From JABMRW01 sp964396965 (GTDB taxonomy: Bacteria; Chloroflexota; Dehalococcoidia; Dehalococcoidales; BS750m-G39), in the NCBI GenBank assembly GCA_964396965.1, contig CAYNGD010000023.1:1-24754 (forward strand): a stretch of DNA of 24,754 bases. Reading direction: 5' to 3'. This document shows, in pieces, positions 14,102 to 20,826 of the stretch. Each line of letters starts with the position of its first letter. The first letter of the stretch is position 1. Below the pieces are notes generated by a model that did no database searches, was not told where the DNA came from, and saw nothing but the letters and a program-made list of their open reading frames with translations. The translations under genes were made by a program, and so were the position numbers.

Positions 14102-14734
14102 TCACCCCCTTTCACTCATTACCTCCTGCCACACCCTTTCCACTGTTGTCTTGATTATCCCGTAGCCGAAGCCGCGACGTTGGAGAAACTGGCCCAACTT
14201 CCGGCGAAAGCTGTCGTAGTCGGCGGTAGAGAGGCGGTGGGCCTTGAGCAAGGCCGCCCGGTAGGCACTGTCCTCGTCGTCGAGCTCGGCGACCACCCGG
14301 TCAATAATATCCCGGACTACCCCCTTTTGGCTGAGTTCCCGCCGGGTGAGCCGCTGGCTGCGGGGACGGAATGACTGGCGGTTTTCCTGCCAGAACCGGG
14401 CAAAGGCCAGGTCGTCCACCAGCCCCTGCGTTTTAAGCCTGGCCAGCACCGCATCCACGCTGTCGCCGTCAAAGCCGCGCCGGTGGAGGCGCTCAGCTAG
14501 CTCGGCTTGGCTGCGCGGGCGATAGTCCAGATAGTTGAGGGCGGCGTTGAGACAGCGCTGGAGCTGGTCGGCCCTGACCAGCGCCTCAATCTCGTCTTCA
14601 GAGAGCGCCTGCTCCGTTTTCAGGCCCTCTTTGAGGGCGACCTCGGCCTCCAGGCTGAAGGCGAACCGGTCGTCCAGGAATATATTGACCCGCCTGCCAC
14701 GCTGGCCGCGGCGGATGTCGGTTACCTTTTTCAT
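14102..14734 (-). CDS. recX: RecX family regulator of RecA
   Basis: RecX binds RecA filaments and limits their activity. The 210-residue protein is made of three-helix repeats with the family motifs RPRSQAELAERLHRRGF, LVDDLAFARFWQENR and RELSQKGVVRDIIDRV. The N-terminal part (MKKVTDIRRG, NIFLDDRFAFSLEAEVAL) is the common beta-rich leader. A frame seven codons longer begins at 14755, but that ATG lies at the base of a hairpin, while the ATG at 14734 directly follows GGGGAGAGG; the shorter start is preferred. recA lies 86 bases upstream and rny three bases downstream. The recA-recX pairing supports the call. Confidence 0.92.
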   Translation of the reverse strand: MKKVTDIRRGQRGRRVNIFLDDRFAFSLEAEVALKEGLKTEQALSEDEIEALVRADQLQRCLNAALNYLDYRPRSQAELAERLHRRGFDGDSVDAVLARLKTQGLVDDLAFARFWQENRQSFRPRSQRLTRRELSQKGVVRDIIDRVVAELDDEDSAYRAALLKAHRLSTADYDSFRRKLGQFLQRRGFGYGIIKTTVERVWQEVMSERG

Positions 14735-14754
14735 CCTCTCCCCTTTAAAAGACA

Positions 14755-14782
14755 TAAGGCTGAGACCTAAGCCTCAGCCTTA
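14755..14782 (-). terminator. Hairpin between recA and recX (partial terminator/attenuator)
   Basis: TAAGGCTGAG (14755-14764) and CTCAGCCTTA (14773-14782) form a perfect ten-base stem with an eight-base loop. On the minus strand TGTCTTTT follows, a weak U tract. In E. coli a similar hairpin between recA and recX stops most transcripts and leaves recX at low level; the same role here is likely but inferred. Confidence 0.6.
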
Positions 14783-14820
14783 ACCTCTAATCGCCTATTA
14801 GACTGTTCTATTTAACGGTG

Positions 14821-15825
14821 TTAAGCTGGATTATTATGGTCGGTGCTGGCTGAGGCTCTAATCTGCCGCTCAATCTCCTGAGCACATTCCGGGTTCTGCT
14901 CAAGATATTGTTTGGCGTTCTCCCTACCTTGCCCCAGACGAATGTCACCATAGGAGAAAAAGGCGCCGTTCTTTTTGACCAGCCCCAGCTCAACGCCAAG
15001 GTCCAGGATATTGCCCTCCTTGCTTATGCCGTGGTCAAACATGATGTCAAACTGAGCGTTTTTGAAAGGCGGGGCAATCTTATTCTTGACCACCTTGGCT
15101 CTGACCAGACTGCCTATCGTGTCGTTTCCCTGCTTGATGGACTCGACCCGCCTCAGGTCTATCCTTACCGAGCTGTAGAATTTGAGAGCCCTGCCCCCCG
15201 GCGTCACCTCGGGGTTACCGAAGACAATGCCGACCTTTTCCCTCAGCTGGTTGATGAAGACCACCGCCGTACCCGACTTGCCGATGGCGGCGGCCAGCTT
15301 CCTTAGGGCCTGGGACATCAGGCGAGCCTGCAGGCCGACGTGGGCATCGCCCATCTCGCCTTCAATCTCGGCCTGGGGTACCAGGGCGGCGACGCTGTCA
15401 ATGACGATGACATCAACCGCCCCGCTCCTGACCAGGGCTTCGGTAATCTCAAGGGCCTGCTCGCCGGTATCGGGTTGCGAGATGAGCAGGTCGTCAACGT
15501 TGACCCCGCAGTTGGCGGCGTAGGTGGGGTCCAGAGCGTGCTCGGCGTCAATATAGGCAACCGTGCCTCCCAGTTTTTGCGCTTCGGCGATGATGTGCTG
15601 GGCCAAGGTGGTCTTCCCCGAAGATTCGGGGCCGAATATCTCGGTAATCCTTCCTCTGGGGATGCCACCTATACCCAAAGCCAGATCCAGCGCCAGTGAG
15701 CCGCTGGGAATAGCCTTTACCTTGGTGGGCGGGGTTTCCCCCAACTTCATCACTGAGCCTTTGCCAAAGCGCTTCTCTATCTGGCTGATGGCCAACTCCA
15801 GCGCCTTAACTTTCTCCGTGGTCAT
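14821..15825 (-). CDS. recA: Recombinase RecA
   Basis: This ATP-dependent strand-exchange protein serves homologous recombination and the SOS response. The 334 residues show the Walker A GPESSGKTT (65-73), the Walker B region VIVIDSVAALVP, loop L1 in EGEMGDAHVGLQAR, and the segment FINQLREKVGIVFGNPEVTP leading into L2. The C-terminus is short and polar rather than strongly acidic. ATG 15825 was preferred over a frame starting 13 codons earlier because GAGG lies eight bases upstream and the longer version would begin inside the promoter. It is the first gene of a nine-gene co-directional run. I cannot recognise an SOS box. Confidence 0.98.
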   Translation of the reverse strand: MTTEKVKALELAISQIEKRFGKGSVMKLGETPPTKVKAIPSGSLALDLALGIGGIPRGRITEIFGPESSGKTTLAQHIIAEAQKLGGTVAYIDAEHALDPTYAANCGVNVDDLLISQPDTGEQALEITEALVRSGAVDVIVIDSVAALVPQAEIEGEMGDAHVGLQARLMSQALRKLAAAIGKSGTAVVFINQLREKVGIVFGNPEVTPGGRALKFYSSVRIDLRRVESIKQGNDTIGSLVRAKVVKNKIAPPFKNAQFDIMFDHGISKEGNILDLGVELGLVKKNGAFFSYGDIRLGQGRENAKQYLEQNPECAQEIERQIRASASTDHNNPA

Positions 15826-15840
15826 ATTCGCCTCACCAGC

Positions 15841-15869
15841 ATAATAGCACAGATAACCCACCAAAACAA
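15841..15869 (-). promoter_or_regulatory. Promoter of recA
   Basis: On the minus strand TTGTTT (15864-15869) and TATTAT (15841-15846) are 17 bases apart, and TGC precedes the -10 box. Transcription would begin near 15834, leaving a leader of about nine bases before the ATG at 15825. No palindromic LexA-like site is evident nearby. Confidence 0.55.
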
Positions 15870-15922
15870 GAGATTATGTTGGCTAAAATACTCAGCCCCT
15901 CCCCCTGTTGACTTTTGTTTAT

Positions 15923-16176
15923 CTTCCCACCCTCCCGCCCTCAAAGGCTTCGCCTTTAAAAATCTCTTTATTTGCCCCTTTTCCCCTATCTAGCGGGAGA
16001 GGGGGAATGGACACCACCCCAGTGGGGGAAGGAAAGCCAACCTCACCCTTGGGGTGGGGATAAAAGGTCTTTTGCCCTACCATAAGGGTGGCCAAGTGTG
16101 AAAAGATATAAAATGGGGGTGGGGAAAGAAGACTGTAAAGAGGTGAAACCTCTTTGGGTGGGTGGGTATGGGAAGC
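15923..16176 (+). repeat. Intergenic structured repeat, copy B (254 bp)
   Basis: This fills most of the 358-base gap between recA and degV and has the same orientation as copies A and C. The left arm is CCCACCCTCCCGCCC (15926-15940), the right arm GGGTGGGTGGGTATGGG (16156-16172). The left inner hairpin is AAAGGC-ttc-GCCTTT (15943-15957), the right one AAAGAGG-tgaaa-CCTCTTT (16137-16155). The shared core is AACCTCACCC followed by TTGGGGTGGGGATAA (16039-16063). It is longer than the other copies because of extra sequence near 16073-16130. It ends seven bases from the degV stop. No ORF is evident. Confidence 0.75.
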
Positions 16177-16183
16177 AAAACAA

Positions 16184-17056
16184 TTAGCTGCTGCTTATGC
16201 GCTGCCAGTCCTTTTCGGTGTAGAAGGCCAGCCCCAGTGCTCCCGGGCCGATGTGGGTGCCGAACACCGGGCCCAGCTCGACAATGTCAAGCTCGGTAAA
16301 GTGGCAGCGGGCCCTGGCCGCTCTTTCCAAGGCCTGGGCTTCTTCGGGGACGCAGGAGTGGACGACGGTGCTGTGATGGACGGAGCCGCCCCTCCCCACC
16401 CGCTTTTCCAGAAGGTTCAGCATATATTCCACGCCCTTAGCCCGGCTTCTGGCCCGGGCCAGGGGCCTGGCCTCGGCGTTCTCCAGGGCCACGATTGGCT
16501 TGATGCTAAGCAGCGAGCCGAACAGGGCCGTTGCCGCGCCGATGCGGCCTCCCCGCCAGGCGTATTTCAGGGTATCCACCATGGCGAAAATGCTGATGCA
16601 GGGGGCGAGCTGCCCTGTCTTGGCCTTAACCTGAGCCAGACTCTGGCCAGACGCGGCGGTACGGGCGGCGGCCACCGCCAGCAGCCCCATCCCCATCGAC
16701 AGCCAGTCCACCACCTCAATCTGGGCTTTGGGGAATTTTTCCCTGGCGGCCAGCGCCACGTTAACCGTGCCGCTGAACTTGGCCGAGAGGTGGATGGAGA
16801 AAATGGGGTGGCCCAGCGCGCTTAATCTGGAGTAGACCTCGACGAAATCGCTGAGCGGGGGCTGGGAGGTGGTGGGGAGGCGGCTCGATGCTGCCAGCCT
16901 CCGGTAGAACTCTTGGTTGGTGATATCCACCCCCTCGGAGAAGACCTCGGTGCCGAAGGCAATCCTGATGGGGATGACCTGGATATCATATTCGGCCTGT
17001 GCTTTGGGCACCAGGTAAGCGGTGCTGTCGGTAACGATTTTGACCTCAGGGGCCAA
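16184..17056 (-). CDS. DegV family fatty-acid-binding protein
   Basis: DegV/FakB proteins bind a fatty acid and present it to a kinase that makes acyl phosphate, the donor used by PlsY. The 290 residues have the family order: KIVTDSTA (6-13), the ligand-pocket motif PTTSQPP (61-67), LSAKFSGT (90-97), a middle region ending in WRGGRIG, and the C-terminal THIGPGALGLAFY. The start is TTG at 17056, the only possible start after an in-frame TGA six bases upstream, with a G-rich ribosome site. No fakA kinase gene is in the window. It is divergent from the amidohydrolase gene and separated from recA by repeat B, so it is probably its own transcription unit. Confidence 0.9.
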   Translation of the reverse strand: MAPEVKIVTDSTAYLVPKAQAEYDIQVIPIRIAFGTEVFSEGVDITNQEFYRRLAASSRLPTTSQPPLSDFVEVYSRLSALGHPIFSIHLSAKFSGTVNVALAAREKFPKAQIEVVDWLSMGMGLLAVAAARTAASGQSLAQVKAKTGQLAPCISIFAMVDTLKYAWRGGRIGAATALFGSLLSIKPIVALENAEARPLARARSRAKGVEYMLNLLEKRVGRGGSVHHSTVVHSCVPEEAQALERAARARCHFTELDIVELGPVFGTHIGPGALGLAFYTEKDWQRISSS

Positions 17057-17150
17057 CCCTCATCCCCCTCCCAGGAATTCGGCTACCGACGGCGACCTTT
17101 TCCCTTATCCAGGAGACCAGCTTCTCGGCTGGCTGCTGGCAGTCCATCGG

Positions 17151-17183
17151 TTGTTGCTTTAAGGTTGCCAGTAGTATACTACT
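17151..17183 (+). promoter_or_regulatory. Promoter with palindromic candidate operator before the amidohydrolase gene
   Basis: TTGTTG (17151-17156) and TATACT (17175-17180) are 18 bases apart in the 155-base divergent gap. The -10 box lies inside a perfect 14-base palindrome, AGTAGTATACTACT (17170-17183), a size and position suited to a repressor dimer. No regulator gene is adjacent. I see no clear promoter for degV in the rest of the gap. Confidence 0.45.
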
Positions 17184-17211
17184 CTCAAGCTATCCGGTCA
17201 AAGGATTTAAA

Positions 17212-18756
17212 ATGCCCGCCGACCTTATTATTGATAATGCCAATGTAATAACCATGAACCCGGCCCAGCCAAAGGCTGAACTGGTTGCGGTCCGGGATAA
17301 CAAAATATGGCTGGTTGGCGGTAGCGATAAGCTGGGGGAGGTACGGGGGGCAAAGACAAGAGTAATCGACTGCCGGGGAAAAACGGTAGTTCCCGGCTTC
17401 AACGACGCCCACTGCCATATCTTCAGCTTTATCCGAAAGCTGGGTAGTATCGACCTCAGCCTGCCATCGATAAAGTCTATCGGCGATATCAAGGCGGTGG
17501 TCCTTAAGCGAGCCCGGAATACTCCGCCGGGTAACTGGATTACCGGCAGCGACTATAATGAGTTCTATCTGGCCGAGAAGCGGCACCCTAACCGCCGCGA
17601 CTTGGACAAGGCAGCCCCCGACCACCCGGTGGTGCTGGTCCACCGCTCGCTGCACGCCTGCGCCCTCAACAGCCTGGCGCTGGAGATGGCCGGCATCACC
17701 AGCCAGACGCCGGAGCCGCCGGGGGCGGTTATCGAGCGGGAGCTTGATAGCGGCCAGCCCAGCGGCCTTCTTTTCGAGATGGTGGGCTATATCCGGGGGC
17801 AGGTGCTGCCGCCGCTCTCTGACGATGAGCTGTCCGGGGGGATGGCTTCCGCCAGCCGGCGCTACCTGTCTCTGGGCATCACCTCGCTGCAGGAGGCCTC
17901 GGCCAACAACGATTACGCCCGCTGGCAGCTATTAAAGGGGCTTAAAGACAGCGGCCGGCTCAAGAGCCGGGTGTCGATGATGTTCGGTTTTGGGGCCCTA
18001 AACCAGTTTATAGAGGCAGGCCTGGCCTTCGGCGCGGGCGATGAGCAGCTCAGGCTGGGTGGGATAAAGATTCTGGTCAACCAGACCACCGGCCGGCCGC
18101 AGCCGCTGCCAGAGGAACTAAACCGGCAGGCTTTAGAAAGCCACCGGGCGGGTTTTCAGCTGGCTATCCACTGCATCGAGCCGGACACGGTGGCGGCGGC
18201 TATCTCGGCGCTGGAGTATGTCAACAGTCAGATATCTATAGCGGGGCGGCACCACCGCCTGGAGCACTGCTCGGAGTGCCCGCCCCGGCTGCTGGAGCGA
18301 TTGCAGAGAATCAAAGCTATGGTTGTCACCCAGCCGCCCTTTATCTACCAGAGCGGGGAGAGGTATCTGGCTACCGTGCCCCCGGAGAGGCAGAAGTGGC
18401 TTTACCGGATTAGGTCTTTCCTTGACGCTGGCCTGTTTGTTGCCGGCAGCTCGGACTCCCCGGTGGCTCCGGCTGACCCGCTGCTCGGCATCTACGCCGC
18501 CGTCACCCGGCGGGCGGAGACGGGGCAGGCGCTCTTGCCCGAAGAGGCTGTCTCCGCCGGGCAGGCCTTGGCGATGTACACCACCAGCGCCGCCTACGCC
18601 TCGTTTGAGGAGAATATAAAAGGGGCTATCGCCCCGGGTAAGCTGGCCGATATGGTAATGTTAAGCGCCGACCCCCTGAAAGTGCCGCCGGAGCGGCTTA
18701 AAGATATCAGGGTGGAGATGACCATCCTCAACGGAAAAGTGGCCTGGCAGGCTTGA
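17212..18756 (+). CDS. YtcJ-type amidohydrolase (Amidohydro_3)
   Basis: This metal-dependent hydrolase of 514 residues belongs to the family of YtcJ and N-substituted formamide deformylase. A small beta-sandwich flank (ADLIIDNANVITM) leads into the TIM barrel with metal ligands GFNDAHCH (His67, His69). Later metal-site candidates are the lysine in GGIKIL, histidines in QLAIHC and HHRLEHCSEC, and the aspartate in AGSSDSPV. The C-terminus (GAIAPGKLADMVML...) completes the sandwich. AAAGGA precedes the ATG by six bases. It is followed by DUF763 after 44 bases. The family acts on diverse amides and carbamates, and nothing here reveals the substrate. Cytosolic; no signal peptide. Confidence 0.85.
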   Translation: MPADLIIDNANVITMNPAQPKAELVAVRDNKIWLVGGSDKLGEVRGAKTRVIDCRGKTVVPGFNDAHCHIFSFIRKLGSIDLSLPSIKSIGDIKAVVLKRARNTPPGNWITGSDYNEFYLAEKRHPNRRDLDKAAPDHPVVLVHRSLHACALNSLALEMAGITSQTPEPPGAVIERELDSGQPSGLLFEMVGYIRGQVLPPLSDDELSGGMASASRRYLSLGITSLQEASANNDYARWQLLKGLKDSGRLKSRVSMMFGFGALNQFIEAGLAFGAGDEQLRLGGIKILVNQTTGRPQPLPEELNRQALESHRAGFQLAIHCIEPDTVAAAISALEYVNSQISIAGRHHRLEHCSECPPRLLERLQRIKAMVVTQPPFIYQSGERYLATVPPERQKWLYRIRSFLDAGLFVAGSSDSPVAPADPLLGIYAAVTRRAETGQALLPEEAVSAGQALAMYTTSAAYASFEENIKGAIAPGKLADMVMLSADPLKVPPERLKDIRVEMTILNGKVAWQA

Positions 18757-18782
18757 CCAGCTGTTCAGGATAAAAGTAAACT
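18753..18782 (+). promoter_or_regulatory. Possible promoter of the DUF763-DUF1003 pair
   Basis: TTGACC (18753-18758, overlapping the upstream stop codon) and TAAACT (18777-18782) are 18 bases apart, just before the GAGGT ribosome site of the DUF763 gene. The -10 match is only four of six, so read-through from the amidohydrolase promoter is equally possible. Confidence 0.33.
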
Positions 18783-18800
18783 TGTTTTTAGAGGTAAGCG

Positions 18801-19889
18801 ATGTCAGCTAGTCTTCCCCGCAGGACCGGTATCGCCAATCTGCCCCTTCACTACGGCAAAGCGCCCCCCTGGCTCTTTGACCGCATGGTCAGGCTGGCCC
18901 GGGAGATTACCATCGCCATTGTGTCTGACTTCGGCCCCGAGGAGATGCTCCGGCGGCTTTCTCACCCCTACTGGTTCCAGGCCTTCGGCTGTATCCTAGG
19001 CTACGACTGGCACTCCAGCGGCGTCACCACCACCCTCTGCGGCGCCCTCAAGGAGGGCATCAGGGGGCTGGAGAGGGACTTGGGGCTGTTCGTCGCCGGG
19101 GGCAAGGGCAAGACCTCGCGGCGGACGCCGGAGGAGCTGGAGAGGTGGGGGGAGCTGATTTCGCTTAACCCGGCACCTCTGGTCTATGCCAGCCGGATGT
19201 CGGCTAAAGTTGATAGCTCGGCGGTTCAGGACGGCTACCAGCTCTATCACCACAGCTTCCTCTTTACCCGTAAAGGCTCCTGGGCGGTCGTCCAGCAGGG
19301 GATGAACGAGCAGACCCGCTACGCCCGCCGCTACCACTGGCTTGGGGAGAGTGTCGCCAGCTTCGTCAACGAGCCCCACTCGGCAGTGCTCTCCGAGGGG
19401 AGGGGTATGGCCCTGAACCTGGTGGCCGCCGAGAGCGACCCCGCTCGCAGCACCATCTCCGGTATCGTCGCCGAGCAGAAGCCCGAACAGATTGTGGCCG
19501 AGCTTAAGAAGATTAAGACGCTGGATTTGCCCGCCCGCCACTATCTGAGCACTCAGGACCTCCACCCCGACAGCCTGAGCCGGATTCTCTTAAGCACCTA
19601 CGAGCGCCAGCCTAAAGGCTTTGAGCAGCTTCTGGGGCTTCAGGGAGTGGGTGCCAAGACCATCCGCGCCCTGAGCCTCATCTCCGAGCTTATCTACGGC
19701 GTCGCCCCCAGCTACCGCGACCCCGCCCGCTACAGCTTCGCCCACGGCGGCAAGGACGGCATCCCCTACCCGGTAGATAAAAAGACCTATGACCAGTCAA
19801 TCGAGCTATTGAGAAAAGCGATAAACCGGGCTAAACTGGGCCTAACCGAGAAAAACGAGGCGGCGGGGAGATTAAAACGGTGGGGGTGA
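18801..19889 (+). CDS. DUF763 family protein
   Basis: The 362-residue protein begins with the conserved block RRTGIANLPLHYGKAPPWLF and continues SHPYWFQAFGCILGYDWHSSGVTTT, both typical of DUF763, a family of unknown function found mainly in archaea and some bacteria. A segment at about 276-296 (LLGLQGVGAKTIRALSLI) looks like a helix-hairpin-helix DNA-binding motif. Conserved polar clusters such as VDSSAVQDGYQLYHH (138-151) and GMNEQTRYARRYHW could form an active site. GAGGT lies five bases before the ATG. The DUF1003 gene starts four bases after its stop, so the two are probably co-expressed. A role in DNA metabolism is suggested by the HhH only; no enzyme activity can be named. Confidence 0.8.
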   Translation: MSASLPRRTGIANLPLHYGKAPPWLFDRMVRLAREITIAIVSDFGPEEMLRRLSHPYWFQAFGCILGYDWHSSGVTTTLCGALKEGIRGLERDLGLFVAGGKGKTSRRTPEELERWGELISLNPAPLVYASRMSAKVDSSAVQDGYQLYHHSFLFTRKGSWAVVQQGMNEQTRYARRYHWLGESVASFVNEPHSAVLSEGRGMALNLVAAESDPARSTISGIVAEQKPEQIVAELKKIKTLDLPARHYLSTQDLHPDSLSRILLSTYERQPKGFEQLLGLQGVGAKTIRALSLISELIYGVAPSYRDPARYSFAHGGKDGIPYPVDKKTYDQSIELLRKAINRAKLGLTEKNEAAGRLKRWG

Positions 19890-19893
19890 GAAA

Positions 19894-20616
19894 ATGGCCA
19901 GAAAGCAAAAGGAAACCGTTATTTGTCAAATCTGCGGCAGACCCAAGAAGCTGAGCGAGGTCATACCCGCCGAGCTGGTCCGTGAACCTCTGGTCGAGAT
20001 AATCCGGCGGACACACCCGGACTGGTCATCTAGCGGTTTTATCTGCCGCGCTGACCTTGATAAGTTCCGGACAGAGTATGTCAGGGAAGTTCTGGAGACG
20101 GGCAAGGGCGAACTCTCGACCTTAGAAGAGGAGGTGCTGAAGAGCCTGAAGGAGCAGGAGCTCCTTTCCGAGAACATCAATGTCGAGTTTGAGCAGAAGC
20201 TGACCCTCGGCCAGCGCCTGTCGGACAGACTGGCTGACTATGCCGGAAGCTGGGGTTTCATCATCACCTTCGGCTTCGTGATTCTGCTGTGGATTGTGAT
20301 AAACTCGGTGCTGCTAATCTTTAGGCATTTCGACCCGTACCCCTTTATTCTGCTCAACCTGGTCCTTTCCTGTCTGGCGGCGCTTCAAGCCCCCGTCATT
20401 ATGATGAGCCAGAACCGCCAGGAGGCGAGGGACCGCCTGCGCGCCGAATACGATTATCGGGTGAACCTCAAGGCGGAGCTGGAGATCCGGCATCTGCATG
20501 AGAAGATGGACCACCTCATCAAGAATCAGTGGCAGCGGCTTCTGGAAATCCAGGAAATCCAGACCGAGTTGATGCAGGAGTTGGCTCACCATACCGCGCG
20601 AGGACACGGTGCCTAA
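19894..20616 (+). CDS. DUF1003 membrane protein with N-terminal zinc-binding Cys motif
   Basis: This 240-residue protein has unknown function. The N-terminus has CQIC (11, 14) and a third cysteine in GFICRADL (51), perhaps a small metal site. Residues 65-105 are charged and helical. Two transmembrane helices follow (about 120-142 and 149-171) separated by FRHFDPYPF, the DUF1003 hallmark, with the motif APVIMMSQNRQEARDRLRAEYDYRVN just after. A C-terminal charged helix (about 178-232) is probably a coiled coil in the cytosol. GGTGAG precedes the ATG, and the start is four bases from the DUF763 stop. Repeat C follows it. Confidence 0.85.
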   Translation: MARKQKETVICQICGRPKKLSEVIPAELVREPLVEIIRRTHPDWSSSGFICRADLDKFRTEYVREVLETGKGELSTLEEEVLKSLKEQELLSENINVEFEQKLTLGQRLSDRLADYAGSWGFIITFGFVILLWIVINSVLLIFRHFDPYPFILLNLVLSCLAALQAPVIMMSQNRQEARDRLRAEYDYRVNLKAELEIRHLHEKMDHLIKNQWQRLLEIQEIQTELMQELAHHTARGHGA

Positions 20617-20649
20617 GGGGGTTAGCCTGGTTTTTAAAGTGCGTTTTTA

Positions 20650-20788
20650 TTTCCCACCCTCCCGCCCATAGAGGTTAGACCTCTATCAACTCCTTTTTAG
20701 GGGATAAGTAAAACTAACCTCGCCCTTGTGGGTGGGGAAAAAAGAGTCTTAAAGGGAACCCCCCTTTGGGCGGGTGGGTATGGGAAGC
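20650..20788 (+). repeat. Intergenic structured repeat, copy C (139 bp)
   Basis: This is the shortest copy, in the 210-base gap between the DUF1003 gene and the kinase gene. The left arm is CCCACCCTCCCGCCC (20653-20667), the right arm GGGCGGGTGGGTATGGG (20768-20784). The left hairpin is ATAGAGG-ttaga-CCTCTAT (20668-20686), the right one AAAGGG-aaccc-CCCTTT. The core AACCTCGCCC, then GGGTGGGGA and AGAGTCTTAA, matches copies A and B in order. Its central part is short, so it approximates the minimal element. Confidence 0.75.
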
Positions 20789-20826
20789 AATACTATCGTT
20801 AAAGATGGGGAGGGGACTAAACACTT

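Noticed and set aside
13209..14165. 318-codon plus-strand frame across rny and the start of recX
   Set aside because: It is serine-rich antisense of the RNase Y coiled coil, with no motif or ribosome site.
15826..15922. LexA/SOS box upstream of recA
   Set aside because: I looked for a palindromic operator of a known LexA type and found none, though lineage-specific boxes could be missed by eye.
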